Below, one piece after another: positions 1 to 8,061 of a stretch of DNA of 64,000 nt (position 1 is the first letter of the stretch; the number at the start of each line of letters is the position of its first letter). The stretch is taken from positions 1,302,001 to 1,366,000 of the forward strand of contig NZ_JADWPE010000003.1 of NCBI RefSeq assembly GCF_017308985.1, given 5' to 3'. Both the position numbers and the translations under genes were made by a program. The notes beneath the pieces are model-generated. The model made no database searches and was not told the DNA's origin. It was given only the letters and a program-made list of their open reading frames with translations. The stretch comes from Lysobacter changpingensis. Its GTDB lineage: Bacteria; Pseudomonadota; Gammaproteobacteria; Xanthomonadales; Xanthomonadaceae.

Positions 1-262
1 CGCCGGCGACGACGACGCATGCGAGGAAGAACGTCGCGACGTCGCGGCGTTCGTCGATGATCGACCAGACGAGGCCCGCGGCGAGGAAGCCGTTGTAGAG
101 GCCCTGGTTCGCGGCGAGCGTTCTGGTTGCTTCGGCTTTCTCGCGCGTGAGGCGGAAGACTTTCATGCCGGGTGGGCGCGTCCACAGGAACATCTCCAAC
201 GCGAGGAAGTACGCGTGCAGGAGCGCCACGAGGGCGATCAGGGTCAGCGTGAGGATGGACAT
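1..262 (-). CDS. DUF1304 family membrane protein (3' end outside window)
   Basis: The visible 87 residues begin MSILTLTLIALVALLHAYF and continue with ALEMFLWTRPPGMKVF, which resembles the small DUF1304 integral membrane family of about 120 residues. The first hydrophobic helix covers roughly residues 3-25. A second begins near residue 55 (GLYNGFLAAGLVW) and a third runs off the window edge. The conserved patch NQGLYNGFLA is present. The start codon is the ATG at 262, just upstream of the broken epimerase gene. The function of the family is not known, and the C-terminus cannot be seen. The family assignment is from memory of the motif, without a search. Confidence 0.75.
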   Translation of the reverse strand, partial: MSILTLTLIALVALLHAYFLALEMFLWTRPPGMKVFRLTREKAEATRTLAANQGLYNGFLAAGLVWSIIDERRDVATFFLACVVVAG

Positions 263-293
263 GCGTGCGGTCCCCCGGGCGATTCGACGATCG

Positions 294-680
294 CTACGCG
301 TCAACGTACCTGATCGGGTTCGAGGGCGTCATCCTGCAGCCCGTCGTCCGCCCCGTCATCCTGCAGCAGCCCGTCATCCCGGCGTGCATCCCATCGGCGC
401 TCGCCTTCCAGCGCCTTGAGGTCGGTCCTGCGGTCCTCGTGGAGGATCTCCACACCCTTGGCGCCAACGAACTTCGTCGGATTGGTCTTGCCGCGATTGA
501 ACAGCGTGAGCGTGTGGCCGTGCGCGCGCGCCGCCTCGACGAAATGCGGCCCGAGGAAACCGGTGCCGCCGAGCACCAGGCTCTGCAGCGGCTTGGCGGC
601 CTTCTCCGTGCGAACGCGGGAAGGCCCATCAGGGCGGCGCCGGCGAGCCCGGCCTGGAGGACATCGCGGCGGTGGGTCAT
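294..680 (-). pseudogene. Broken Tat-exported NAD-dependent epimerase/dehydratase-like gene
   Basis: The start at 680 gives MTHRRDVLQAGLAGAALMG, a twin-arginine-like signal. After about 20 codons, near base 620, the homologous reading continues in another frame as KPLQSLVLGGTGFLGPHF. This contains the Rossmann GGTGFxG motif of isoflavone-reductase-like epimerases and is followed by LFNRGKTNP and LKALEGERRWDA. The family is normally about 330-370 residues. Here recognisable similarity stops after some 110 codons and runs into a short repetitive tail near 340-390 made of a repeated CGTCATCC..GCAGC unit. The gene therefore has a frameshift and a lost 3' two-thirds. A sequencing error could explain the frameshift but not the truncation. 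Confidence 0.7.
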
Positions 681-762
681 GTCGATCCTTCGGAACCGGG
701 CGCGGGGAAGCCCAGGTTGCGGCAGCGTGCGCCGGCGGGTGCGCGCCGCCATCCGCCGGAGG

Positions 763-2097
763 TCACGGCGTGGCGGGCTGTGCCTGCGGCGGCGGTGCGG
801 CTTCGACGCGACGCGACAGGCGCCAGCCGATGGTCGCCGCGCTGAGCGCGGCCAACGCGCTGATGGCGGCGAAGCTGCCGGTGGTCACGCCCAGCGCGCG
901 CAGGGCGTTCATGCTCAGCGCGATGGCGGTGTCGCCGAACCGCCACACCGCCGTATCCACCGCGTTCTGGCCCTTGTAGCGGACGTTGCGCGGCACACGC
1001 GCATAGAGGCTGTGGCGCGCCGGTTCGGCCATGCCGTAGGCGAGGCCGCGGCTGACGATCAGCGCGATCGCCACCGCCGGCAAGCCCAGCGCGAGCGGCG
1101 CGTGCGGGTCGTTCGAGAACACCACCAGCGACAGCGCGAGCATGCTCACCACCGCCCACACCAGGATCACCGCGCCGGGCCCGCGGCGCGGCAGCAGCCA
1201 GCGCGTGAGGGTCAGCTGGGTGAGCACGGTCAGCACGTTCGACATCTGGTCGACGCGCGCGGCGAAGGCGGTGCGCGAAACCGCATCGGTGAAGGTCGCG
1301 CCCGAATAGTCGACCACCAGCGCGTAGTTCACCGTGCCGATGCCATCGGCGAGCAGCAGCAGGATCGCCATGTTGCGCATGAACGGATCGGTGAACACCT
1401 GCTTCAGGCCATCGAGCATGCCGCCGCCGACGGCCGCTTCGTGCGCGGCCTCGAAGCGGCGTTCGCCGTGCGTCCGCGCCCATCGCCCGAGCAGGACGAT
1501 GCACACCACCGCCCCTCCCAGCAGCGAGGCCGACACCAGCAGCAGGGGCGCCACGCCGATGATGTTCACCAGCGTGGCGGTGAGCGTCGGGCCGGCGAGC
1601 GCGCCGCAGGTGCCGGCCACCGCGATGATCGGGAACAGGCGCTTGGCCTGCTCCAGGGTCCAGATGTCGGACATGAAGATCCAGAACACCGACACCACGA
1701 ACAGGTTGAACACGCTCACCCAGACGAAGAACGTCATGCCCAGCGCGCGCGGCCCGATCAGCGACGGCTGGGCGAACAGCGGCACGAACGCGAACAGGCA
1801 GGCGATGAAGAACAGGTACACCAGCGGCACCACGATGCGCCGCGGATAGCGCGCGATCAGCCAGGCGAACACCGGTGTCAGCAGCAGCGTGCCGATGAAG
1901 GTGGCGCCGTAGAACCACGGCAGCTGGGTCGAACCCACCGCCGCGGTGAGCTGCTCGCGCAACGGGCGGATCACGTAGTACGCGGCCAGGACGCAGAAGA
2001 AGTAGGCGAACGACAGCCCCACCGCCGGCCATTCCCCGCCGCGCACGCGCCGGGTCGCCGGTTCGGAGGGAACGCGATCGTCGTGTGGCTGCGGCAT
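763..2097 (-). CDS. MFS-type transporter of the NTP/NDP exchanger-like family
   Basis: A 444-residue protein with about 12 hydrophobic segments. It begins after a short cytoplasmic leader (EWPAVGLSFAYFFCVLAAYY) and carries the YYVIRPLREQL segment typical of bacterial Npt/Tlc-like carriers related to ATP/ADP translocases. VFWIFMSDIWTLEQAKRLFP and FPIIAVAGTCGALAGP follow in the expected places. The C-terminal tail is proline- and alanine-rich. In obligate intracellular bacteria relatives import host ATP; free-living Xanthomonadaceae members of this group have no demonstrated substrate that I know of. It stands alone, divergent from the oxidoreductase gene. The start is the ATG at 2097; the family call is reasonably firm and the substrate unknown. 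Confidence 0.75.
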   Translation of the reverse strand: MPQPHDDRVPSEPATRRVRGGEWPAVGLSFAYFFCVLAAYYVIRPLREQLTAAVGSTQLPWFYGATFIGTLLLTPVFAWLIARYPRRIVVPLVYLFFIACLFAFVPLFAQPSLIGPRALGMTFFVWVSVFNLFVVSVFWIFMSDIWTLEQAKRLFPIIAVAGTCGALAGPTLTATLVNIIGVAPLLLVSASLLGGAVVCIVLLGRWARTHGERRFEAAHEAAVGGGMLDGLKQVFTDPFMRNMAILLLLADGIGTVNYALVVDYSGATFTDAVSRTAFAARVDQMSNVLTVLTQLTLTRWLLPRRGPGAVILVWAVVSMLALSLVVFSNDPHAPLALGLPAVAIALIVSRGLAYGMAEPARHSLYARVPRNVRYKGQNAVDTAVWRFGDTAIALSMNALRALGVTTGSFAAISALAALSAATIGWRLSRRVEAAPPPQAQPATP

Positions 2098-2298
2098 CGC
2101 GGTGCTGCTCCGGGCGAGGATGGCGCGAGTTTACCTGCGGCGCGTGGCGCGCTCGCAGTGCGGATTGCGGGTCCGCTTCGCGGCTCGAACCCGCTCCCTC
2201 CTCCCCCGAGGGAGCATTTGCTCTAATGGCCCCGCTTACGGTCGGCCGGCAACGTCGGCAGACCGGCACGACGAAAGCGGCGCAAGGGCAAGGCACAC

Positions 2299-3879
2299 GT
2301 GTACGACTACATCATCATCGGCGCCGGTTCGGCCGGCTGCGTGCTCGCCAACCGCCTCTCCGCCGATCCCGACGCGAAGGTGCTGCTGCTCGAGGCCGGT
2401 CCGCGCGACAGCCATCCCTTCATTCACATGCCGGCCGGTTTGGCCAAGCTGGTGCACAACCGCCGGGTGAACTGGAACTACCACACCGCGCCCGAGCCGG
2501 CGCTCGACGGCCGCACCCTGTGGTGGCCGCGCGGCAAGGTGCTCGGCGGCTCCAGTTCGATCAACGCCATGTGCTACACGCGCGGCGTGCCGGGCGACTA
2601 CGACGAATGGGCCGCCAGCGGCGCCACCGGCTGGGACTGGGATTCCGTGCTGCCCTGGTTCCGTCGCAGCGAACGCAACACGCGCGGCGGCGGCGCGCTG
2701 CACGGCGACGCGGGCCCGCTGTACGTCTCGGACCTGCGACACAGCAATCCGCTCTCGCACGCCTTCATCGAAGCCGGGCGCCAAGCCGGTTTCGCCGTCA
2801 ACGACGACTTCAACGGCCCGCGCCAGGAAGGCTTCGGCCTGTACCAGGTCACGCAGAAGAACGGCGCGCGATGCTCCAGCGCGGTGGCCTACCTCGATCC
2901 GGTGCGCGAGCGGCGCAACCTCACCATCGTCACCGGCGCGCAGGTCAACCGCATCACGTTCCGCAAGGGCCGCGCCGATGGCGTGATCTACACGACGAAG
3001 GGCCGCGCCTACCACGAGCCCGTCGCGCGCGAAGTGCTGCTGAGCGGCGGCGCGCTCAATTCGCCGCAGTTGCTGATGCTCTCCGGCATCGGCCCGGCGA
3101 TGCAGCTGCGCCGGCACGGCATCGACGTCGTCGTCGACGCACCGCAGGTCGGCGAGAACCTGCAGGACCATCTCGACATCTGCACGCTGCGCCATTGCCC
3201 GCAGCCGATCACCTACGACCGCCTGAGCGACGCGCGCATCGCCTTCGACTACTACCTTCGCGGTCGCACCGGCATCGGCACGAGCAACATCGCCGAGGCC
3301 GGCGGCTTCGTGCGTTCGCGTTTCGCGCCGGACGAACGGCCCGACATCCAGTTGCACTTCGTTCCGGCGATGCTCGACGATCACGGCCGCCATCGCCTGC
3401 CGGGCGACGGCTACACCGTGCATGCGTGCTTCCTTCGCCCGCGCAGCCGTGGTCGCGTCCGCCTGATGAGCGGCCACGCCGGCGACCAGGTGCGCATCGA
3501 GGCGAACTACCTCAGCGACGAGGAGGGCTTCGACCTGAAGATGATGGTCGAATGCGCGAAGCTCTCACGCGAACTGCTCGCGCAACCGGCCTTCGATGCA
3601 TATCGAGGCGCACCGATCTTCCCGGCCCGCGACGACCTGGACGACGACGACCTGGTCGCCTTCATCCGCGCCAAGGCCGAGACGATCTACCACCCGGTCG
3701 GTACCTGCCGGATGGGTTCGGATGCGCTGTCGGTGGTCGACCCGCAACTACGCGTGCGCGGGGTCGAAGGCCTGCGCGTGGTCGATGCCTCGGTGATGCC
3801 GACCCTCATCGGAGGCAACACCAACGCGCCGACGATGATGATCGCCGAGCGCGCGTCGGAGCTCACCCGCGCCGGCTGA
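2299..3879 (+). CDS. GMC-family FAD-dependent oxidoreductase (choline/alcohol dehydrogenase-like)
   Basis: A 526-residue protein, close to the usual length of 530-550. The N-terminal FAD-binding motif is IIIGAGSAGCVLANRLS followed by LLLEAGP. The GMC signature 1 (PRGKVLGGSSSINAM) lies near residue 80, and signature 2 (GGALNSPQLLMLSGIGP) near residue 250. The C-terminal region carries YHPVGTCRMG with the catalytic His and, further on, NTNAPTMMIAERAS. Enzymes of this family oxidise alcohols, choline or related substrates with FAD; the exact substrate cannot be read from the sequence. No betaine aldehyde dehydrogenase or betI gene lies beside it, so a betA role is not supported. The start codon is GTG, with only a weak upstream purine stretch. 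Confidence 0.85.
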   Translation: MYDYIIIGAGSAGCVLANRLSADPDAKVLLLEAGPRDSHPFIHMPAGLAKLVHNRRVNWNYHTAPEPALDGRTLWWPRGKVLGGSSSINAMCYTRGVPGDYDEWAASGATGWDWDSVLPWFRRSERNTRGGGALHGDAGPLYVSDLRHSNPLSHAFIEAGRQAGFAVNDDFNGPRQEGFGLYQVTQKNGARCSSAVAYLDPVRERRNLTIVTGAQVNRITFRKGRADGVIYTTKGRAYHEPVAREVLLSGGALNSPQLLMLSGIGPAMQLRRHGIDVVVDAPQVGENLQDHLDICTLRHCPQPITYDRLSDARIAFDYYLRGRTGIGTSNIAEAGGFVRSRFAPDERPDIQLHFVPAMLDDHGRHRLPGDGYTVHACFLRPRSRGRVRLMSGHAGDQVRIEANYLSDEEGFDLKMMVECAKLSRELLAQPAFDAYRGAPIFPARDDLDDDDLVAFIRAKAETIYHPVGTCRMGSDALSVVDPQLRVRGVEGLRVVDASVMPTLIGGNTNAPTMMIAERASELTRAG

Positions 3880-4081
3880 TTCGCGCAAGCGGGCGCGGCG
3901 AATTCGCGCAATCTTCACGGCCGTGCGCGCTTCGACAAAGGTGAATGCGAAAAACAGCGGCTGGAGAACTGCGACGCAGTCCGCTAAAGCCTGAAAAATC
4001 AGGGCCATGTTGCCGACTGTTGCCCTGCCCCCTGAGATTGGCGCTATGATCCCGCGAGATCGTGAAGCAGGGGCGAAGGCC

Positions 4082-5464
4082 ATGAAAAGCAATGTGAAAA
4101 AGCCTTCGCGCGCACTCCCGCGCCTCGCCGCCATCGCACTGCTCCTTCCGCTCACGCTCGGTTCCACCGCACAGACGCCGCAGCATTCCGGCTCGCCGTC
4201 GCTCGTCACCGCCAACGCCAAGTGGGTGACCAGCAAGCCGGCGCAGCCCGCTGCTCCGCTGCCGCCCTCGGTTCCGTTGCCCGCCGCGTTCGACGTGCGC
4301 CAGTTCGAATCGATGGCGCAGCAGCTCGTCGCCAACCAGCGCGTCCCCGGCCTTGCGATGGCGGTGGTGCATGGCGGACGCATCCTGAGCGCGCGCGGCT
4401 ACGGCATCACCGACACGAGCCACGCCACGCCGGTCGATTCGCACACGGTGTTCCGCCTCGCGTCGCTGTCCAAGAGCTTCGCCGGCACGATGACCGGCCT
4501 GCTGGTCAACGAAGGCTCGCTTCGCTGGGACAGCAAGCTGGTCGATTACATGCCGAGCTTCCGCCTGAGCGATCCGCTGGCCTCGCAGCAGCTGACCGTC
4601 GCCGACCTGCTCAGCCATCGCGTGGGCCTGACGCACAACGCGTTCGATCGCGACCTGGAGCAGTACGTCGATTACCGCACGCTGACGCAGAAGCTCGCCT
4701 ACGCGCCGCTGCAGTGCGCGCCGGGCACCTGCTACAGCTACCAGAACGTCGCCTTCAGCCTGGTCGGCGACATGGTCTTCGCCGCGACCGGCGATTTCTA
4801 CGCGCAGGAAGTGCAGCGCCGCATCTTCAAGCCGCTGGGCATGAACGATGCGAGCCTGGGACTGGAAGGCATCCAGGCCAGCCCGAGCTGGGCGCGTCCG
4901 CACGTGCGCGGCCGTGGCGGCTGGGTGTCGCTGATGCCCAAGACGACCTACTACCAGGTGCTGCCGGCCGCCGGCGTCAACGCCAGCGCGAGCGACATGG
5001 CGCAGTACCTGCTCGCCCACACCGGCCACCGTCCCGACGTGCTGCCGGCGCCGCTGCTCGCCACGCTGCACCAGCCGGTCGTCGATACGCCGAGCGAGAT
5101 CCGCGGATCGTCATGGCGCCGCACCCGCCTCACCAGCGCCGGCTACGCGCTGGGCTGGCGCACCTACGATTACGCCGGCCATCGCGTGGTCTTCCACGGC
5201 GGCGCGGTGCAGGGATATCGCGGGCTGATCGCGGTGGTGCCGGAACTCGACTTCGGCGTGGCGATGCTGTGGAACAGCGAAAGCTCGCTGCCCTCGGGCA
5301 TGCTGCCGACCATCCTCGACACCGCGCTGGGCCTGCCGCCCGGCCAGTGGCTGGACGACGAGATCGACCCGACGCTGTACGCCGAGTCGTCGGACGACGC
5401 CTCGCCCGATGCGCCGCACGCGCCGGGCACGCACGCTTCGGCTTCGACGGCGGCGCCGAATTAA
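4082..5464 (+). CDS. Exported serine beta-lactamase-family protein (class C / PBP-like hydrolase)
   Basis: From the ATG at 4082 the product is 460 residues with a signal peptide: a basic start (MKSNVKKPSR), then a hydrophobic LAAIALLLPLTLG, then TAQT. An in-frame ATG at 4007 would bury that signal, and 4082 also has purine-rich GGGGCGAAGG upstream. The active-site SxxK is SLSK (in FRLASLSKSF), the second motif is YQN in CYSYQNVAF, and the third is HGG in VVFHGGAVQGY. These make up the serine hydrolase triad of the Beta-lactamase domain. Such proteins include esterases, D-aminopeptidases and cell-wall peptidases as well as AmpC. The extended acidic C-terminal tail (DDASPDAPHAP) is unusual for a true AmpC, so peptidase or esterase activity is more likely. 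Confidence 0.8.
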   Translation: MKSNVKKPSRALPRLAAIALLLPLTLGSTAQTPQHSGSPSLVTANAKWVTSKPAQPAAPLPPSVPLPAAFDVRQFESMAQQLVANQRVPGLAMAVVHGGRILSARGYGITDTSHATPVDSHTVFRLASLSKSFAGTMTGLLVNEGSLRWDSKLVDYMPSFRLSDPLASQQLTVADLLSHRVGLTHNAFDRDLEQYVDYRTLTQKLAYAPLQCAPGTCYSYQNVAFSLVGDMVFAATGDFYAQEVQRRIFKPLGMNDASLGLEGIQASPSWARPHVRGRGGWVSLMPKTTYYQVLPAAGVNASASDMAQYLLAHTGHRPDVLPAPLLATLHQPVVDTPSEIRGSSWRRTRLTSAGYALGWRTYDYAGHRVVFHGGAVQGYRGLIAVVPELDFGVAMLWNSESSLPSGMLPTILDTALGLPPGQWLDDEIDPTLYAESSDDASPDAPHAPGTHASASTAAPN

Positions 5465-5503
5465 ACGGCGAAGCGCGGCGCTTCTTATGGGGCTGCTGGT
5501 CCG

Positions 5504-5575
5504 GTAGCCCGGGTAAGCAAAGCGCACCGGGGCCTGCCACGCTCACCCCGGGTGCGCTTCGCTTACCCGGGCTAC
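5504..5575. repeat. REP-type inverted pair (GTAGCCCGGG family)
   Basis: Two copies of a roughly 28-bp unit (core GTAGCCCGGGTAAG, ending in CGCACCGGGG) face each other about 14 bp apart and can form one long hairpin. The same unit recurs at 14.7-15.0, 41.6, 52.06, 52.46 and 62.1 kb. The left copy carries one base change (AAGCAAAG for AAGCGAAG). The arrangement is that of a REP doublet downstream of a gene on the plus strand. Confidence 0.85.
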
Positions 5576-5757
5576 GAGAGCGCCGGCGCGCAGACGAGTT
5601 CGCTCGCATCTCTCGCATGTGGAGCACGGCGACTGCGTAGGCGTCCTCGCTCGCGCGGTTCGTCCTTGCGAAGGCGGGAATCCACCGGCGTTTGAACCAC
5701 GCTCGTCGCCTCTGCGAGAGCGGGATCCCGCGAACTGAGCCGTCATCACTCCGTCGC

Positions 5758-5990
5758 GCCTCACCCCGTCCCCTCTCCCGGACGGCGAGGGGCTCAAAAG
5801 CTCCCTCGCCTGCGAAAGGCTCCCTCGCCTGCGAATGCAGCGGAGGGTTGGGGATGGGCGAAGTGCACGGCGCCATAACGCTGAAGAGCATGGCGGCGAC
5901 CGCGAACGCAAAGCGCACGCATCAACCGCATCACTGCATCGCACGCCCCTACCCTCACCCCAACCCCTCTCCCGAGGAAAGGGGCTAAGC
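5758..5990. repeat. Composite intergenic repeat, copy 1 of 3
   Basis: This stretch contains, in order, CCCCTCTCCCGGACGG-type sequence, a doubled CTCCCTCGCCTGCGAA unit, GGGCGAAGTGCACGGCGCC, then CCGCATCACTGCATCGCAC and CCCTCACCCCAACCCCTCTC. The same order of blocks is found at about 24.62-24.77 kb and, inverted, at 32.13-32.30 kb. No coding frame here looks real. The preceding bases 5580-5757 hold a degenerate piece of another repeat type (GCGAAGGCGGGAATCC) and nothing else I recognise. Confidence 0.6.
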
Positions 5991-6049
5991 GCGGCGCGCA
6001 CCATTCCGATCAAACGGAAACCACCCGCCGCAACCACAACCACCGGCGC

Positions 6050-6086
6050 AAAAAAAACTCTCCCCCCGCCTGGGCTGCGGGGAGAG
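6050..6086 (-). terminator. Rho-independent terminator of the H1-like gene
   Basis: On the minus strand an 8-bp stem (CTCTCCCC pairing with GGGGAGAG) is followed at once by a run of eight T. It lies 27 bases past the stop codon of the gene at 6114-6563. Confidence 0.85.
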
Positions 6087-6113
6087 AGCTCGATTACGGT
6101 CTTCGGGGCTTTC

Positions 6114-6563
6114 TTAGATCATCGGAGCCGGGGTGGCCGGCATCGCCGTCACGGACGCCTTCTTGGCGGTCTTCTTGCGGCTCGACTTCTTGGCGGCCTT
6201 CTTCGGGGCAGCCTTCTTGGTCGCCTTCTTGGCGGTCTTCTTGGCGCCAGCCTTGCGGGCGGTCTTCTTCGCGCCAGCCTTCTTGGTCGCCTTCTTCGCG
6301 GTCTTGCGGGCGCCGGTCTTCTTGGCGGCCTTCTTCGCGGTCTTCTTGGCGGTCTTCTTGGCGGCGGTCTTGCGGGTGGCCTTCTTCGCCGTCTTGCGGG
6401 CGCCGGTCTTCTTGGTGGCCTTCTTCGCAGCCTTCTTGGCCGGGCGCTTGGTCGCCTTCTTGGCGGCCTTCTTCACGGTCTTCTTGGCGCCAGCCTTCTT
6501 GGCAACCTTCTTGGTCGCCTTCTTGGCGGCGGTCTTTTTCTTCGCAGCTTTCTTCATGGCCAT
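6114..6563 (-). CDS. Histone H1-like Lys/Ala-repeat DNA-binding protein (AlgP/H1 type)
   Basis: The 149-residue product is built almost wholly of Lys and Ala, in repeats such as KKAAKKATKK, KKTAKKAAKK and KKTGARKTAKKA, with a short non-repetitive tail (SVTAMPATPAPMI). This is the composition of bacterial H1-like proteins (PAKKA/KAAKK repeats, as in AlgP or HctB relatives), which bind and compact DNA through basic disordered or helical tails. The start is the ATG at 6563, with GAGGAG seven bases upstream; a second ATG at 6557 is possible. It has its own terminator and is flanked by non-coding sequence, so it appears monocistronic. The repeats make copy-number variation between strains likely. 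The DNA-binding role is inferred from composition. Confidence 0.85.
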   Translation of the reverse strand: MAMKKAAKKKTAAKKATKKVAKKAGAKKTVKKAAKKATKRPAKKAAKKATKKTGARKTAKKATRKTAAKKTAKKTAKKAAKKTGARKTAKKATKKAGAKKTARKAGAKKTAKKATKKAAPKKAAKKSSRKKTAKKASVTAMPATPAPMI

Positions 6564-6717
6564 GGTATGGCTCCTCGTCAGTGGTTGATCAGCATTGATC
6601 AGTGGTCTTGCAGGTCTATCGCCCAGTAGAACCTCAAGCCGCGGGTATCGGACCCGCGAGCAGCCGCCGACGCGCGAACGCGTCGGAACGGATTTCGTGC
6701 CGCCCGCAACCGCGGGC

Positions 6718-6753
6718 AAACAAAAACCCGGCGCGCGATGTGCGGACCGGGTT
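6718..6753 (-). terminator. Rho-independent terminator of an unassigned minus-strand transcript
   Basis: On the minus strand AACCCGG pairs with CCGGGTT across a 15-base loop and is followed by TTTTGTTT. No convincing coding region ends just upstream of it, so it most likely ends the candidate RNA described next. Confidence 0.75.
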
Positions 6754-6907
6754 GGATGGAATGCCTGGCCTGCGTGTACACGGCGCGCGTTTTCGCGGGG
6801 GAAACGAACCCTGCGTCCACCGTTTCGACTGCCCGGTCGGAGGTCCGTTTTGTGCCGCGAGTTGTCGCGTTGTCTGTACTCACTCGCTTCCGCAGGAGAC
6901 GTCTGCT
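6718..6907 (-). ncRNA. Candidate small RNA of about 190 nt (own promoter and terminator)
   Basis: A good sigma70-type promoter on the minus strand (see 6914-6942) points into this interval, and a clear terminator ends it about 190 bases later. No reading frame inside has a ribosome-binding site and stays within the terminator. One predicted hairpin pairs GCGAGT with ACTCGC about 30-60 bases into the transcript. Length suggests 6S RNA, but the two ends are not complementary to each other, so I do not call it ssrS. Evidence is limited to promoter and terminator geometry. Confidence 0.45.
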
Positions 6908-6913
6908 GGGCGA

Positions 6914-6942
6914 AACCTAATCACGCTTTTTCGGACTGTCAA
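6914..6942 (-). promoter_or_regulatory. Sigma70-like promoter for the candidate small RNA
   Basis: Reading the minus strand, a perfect TTGACA (6942-6937) is followed after 17 bases by TAGGTT (6919-6914). The spacing is optimal and a start near 6907 is expected. Perfect -35 boxes are rare in such GC-rich DNA. Confidence 0.6.
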
Positions 6943-7490
6943 CAACTTCGCTCATTTTTTTTTCAGGCAGGTCGGCATGGCGTCGCCGTCGCCGGTGTTC
7001 GAAGCGCGGGGTCGAACGACGACGACGATCGCCGCGCGTTCGCCGACCCGCCAACGCGCATTTCGCAAATGGCTTTTTTTCAGGGGTTTGCGAATACGCA
7101 TCGACGTCCGGACGCATTCGATGGCGCGATCGCACCGGTGCATCGAAGCGTCGGGAAGCGGTCGTCGAAGGCATGCGAGGCACCCCGAAAAAATTTTCGG
7201 ACGACACCCCCGTTTCGCGTCGCACAAACCCGATTTGCGCGAAATTGCGCGAAGCCCGACGACCATCCGAAGCACTCGCACGCGGCGCATCGGCCGACGC
7301 GGCGACACCTTCGCGATGCACTCGATGCCGTTCGTCGTTCGTCCGCTTCGCGACGAACGCACCACCCGAGGAGGTTCGAACGATGGCGTCGAACGTGTCG
7401 GCCATCGCCATTCGAAGACCCGCGCATCGTCGATCGACGACGCCGCGCTCACCGGACCGTCACGTCCCGCAACACGCCCTGCGCCGAGCG
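6943..7490. other. 548-bp stretch with no gene assigned
   Basis: It lies between two minus-strand terminators. It is less GC-biased than its neighbours and contains two CCTGAAAAAAA tracts (minus strand) and a CCGAAAA/TTTTCGG palindrome near 7190. Open frames exist on both strands. The longest on the minus strand (7411-6917) is Arg-rich, has only about 60% G or C at third positions against more than 85% in real genes here, and lacks a ribosome-binding site. I see no recognisable protein. Confidence 0.4.
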
Positions 7491-7521
7491 AAAAAAAACC
7501 GGCCGCACGAGGCGGCCGGTT
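7491..7521 (-). terminator. Rho-independent terminator of gcvH
   Basis: AACCGGCCGC pairs with GCGGCCGGTT around a four-base loop, followed on the minus strand by eight T. It sits 45 bases after the gcvH stop codon. Confidence 0.9.
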
Positions 7522-7566
7522 CCGGTGAGGTGCGAAGCCGCGCGACGCGTGCCGCGCGCTCGTGGC

Positions 7567-7962
7567 TCAGTGGTCTTCTTCTTCCAGCAGCTCGGCGTAG
7601 TCGTCCGGAGCCAGCAGCTCGTTGAGCTGGTCGCCGTCCTCGATCTCGACGGTGAAGATCCAGCCTTCGCCGTAGGCGTCCTCATTGATGGTCTCGGGCT
7701 TGTCGGTCAGCGCGGCGTTGACCGCGACGACCTTGCCCGACACCGGCGCGTAGACGTCGGACGCGGCCTTCACCGACTCGACGACGGCGCAGGCGTTGCC
7801 GGCTTCGACGCGGTCGCCGACGTTCGGCAGTTCGACGTACACCAGGTCGCCGAGCAGGCCCTGTGCGTGGTCGGAGATGCCGACGGTGACCTTGCCGTCG
7901 CCATCGACGCGGGCCCACTCATGGGACTTCATGAACTTCAGATCGCCGGGAATTTCACTCAT
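7567..7962 (-). CDS. gcvH: Glycine cleavage system H protein
   Basis: The 131-residue protein is full length for GcvH. It carries the lipoyl attachment Lys in [17 protein letters not shown], near residue 65, plus [10 protein letters not shown] near the N-terminus and GEGWIF near residue 100. GcvH shuttles the aminomethyl group of glycine from the P protein to the T protein on its lipoyl arm. gcvT is encoded 740 bases upstream on the same strand with an unrelated isomerase between; gcvP is not in the window. A strong terminator follows. The acidic C-terminus (AELLEEEDH) is typical. Confidence 0.97.
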   Translation of the reverse strand: MSEIPGDLKFMKSHEWARVDGDGKVTVGISDHAQGLLGDLVYVELPNVGDRVEAGNACAVVESVKAASDVYAPVSGKVVAVNAALTDKPETINEDAYGEGWIFTVEIEDGDQLNELLAPDDYAELLEEEDH

Positions 7963-8061
7963 GACGGGAGCCTCGAAACGTTTGCGGGGGCGCGGAACAG
8001 CGGATGTCGGCGCCTAGTCTAACGGCGGCGACTGGAGCACGCGACAGGGGAATGATCGCGG

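Noticed and set aside
265-2226. 653-residue plus-strand open frame
   Set aside because: It is antisense to the transporter with good transmembrane segments, and its translation is Arg/His/Gln-rich low-complexity shadow sequence.
2299-3879. Choline dehydrogenase betA
   Set aside because: It is a GMC enzyme, but betB, betI or a choline transporter are absent nearby and the family has many other substrates.
4007-4081. Upstream start for the beta-lactamase-family protein
   Set aside because: It would place 25 extra residues before a clear signal peptide; the ATG at 4082 has the better upstream sequence.
6718-6907. 6S RNA (ssrS) for the candidate small RNA
   Set aside because: The size fits, but the two ends do not pair into the long closing stem of 6S RNA and no zapA or fau-type neighbour is present.
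6917-7411. 164-residue minus-strand gene in the gap before gcvH
   Set aside because: Third-position GC is far below that of neighbouring genes, there is no ribosome-binding site, and the promoter of the candidate RNA lies inside its 3' end.
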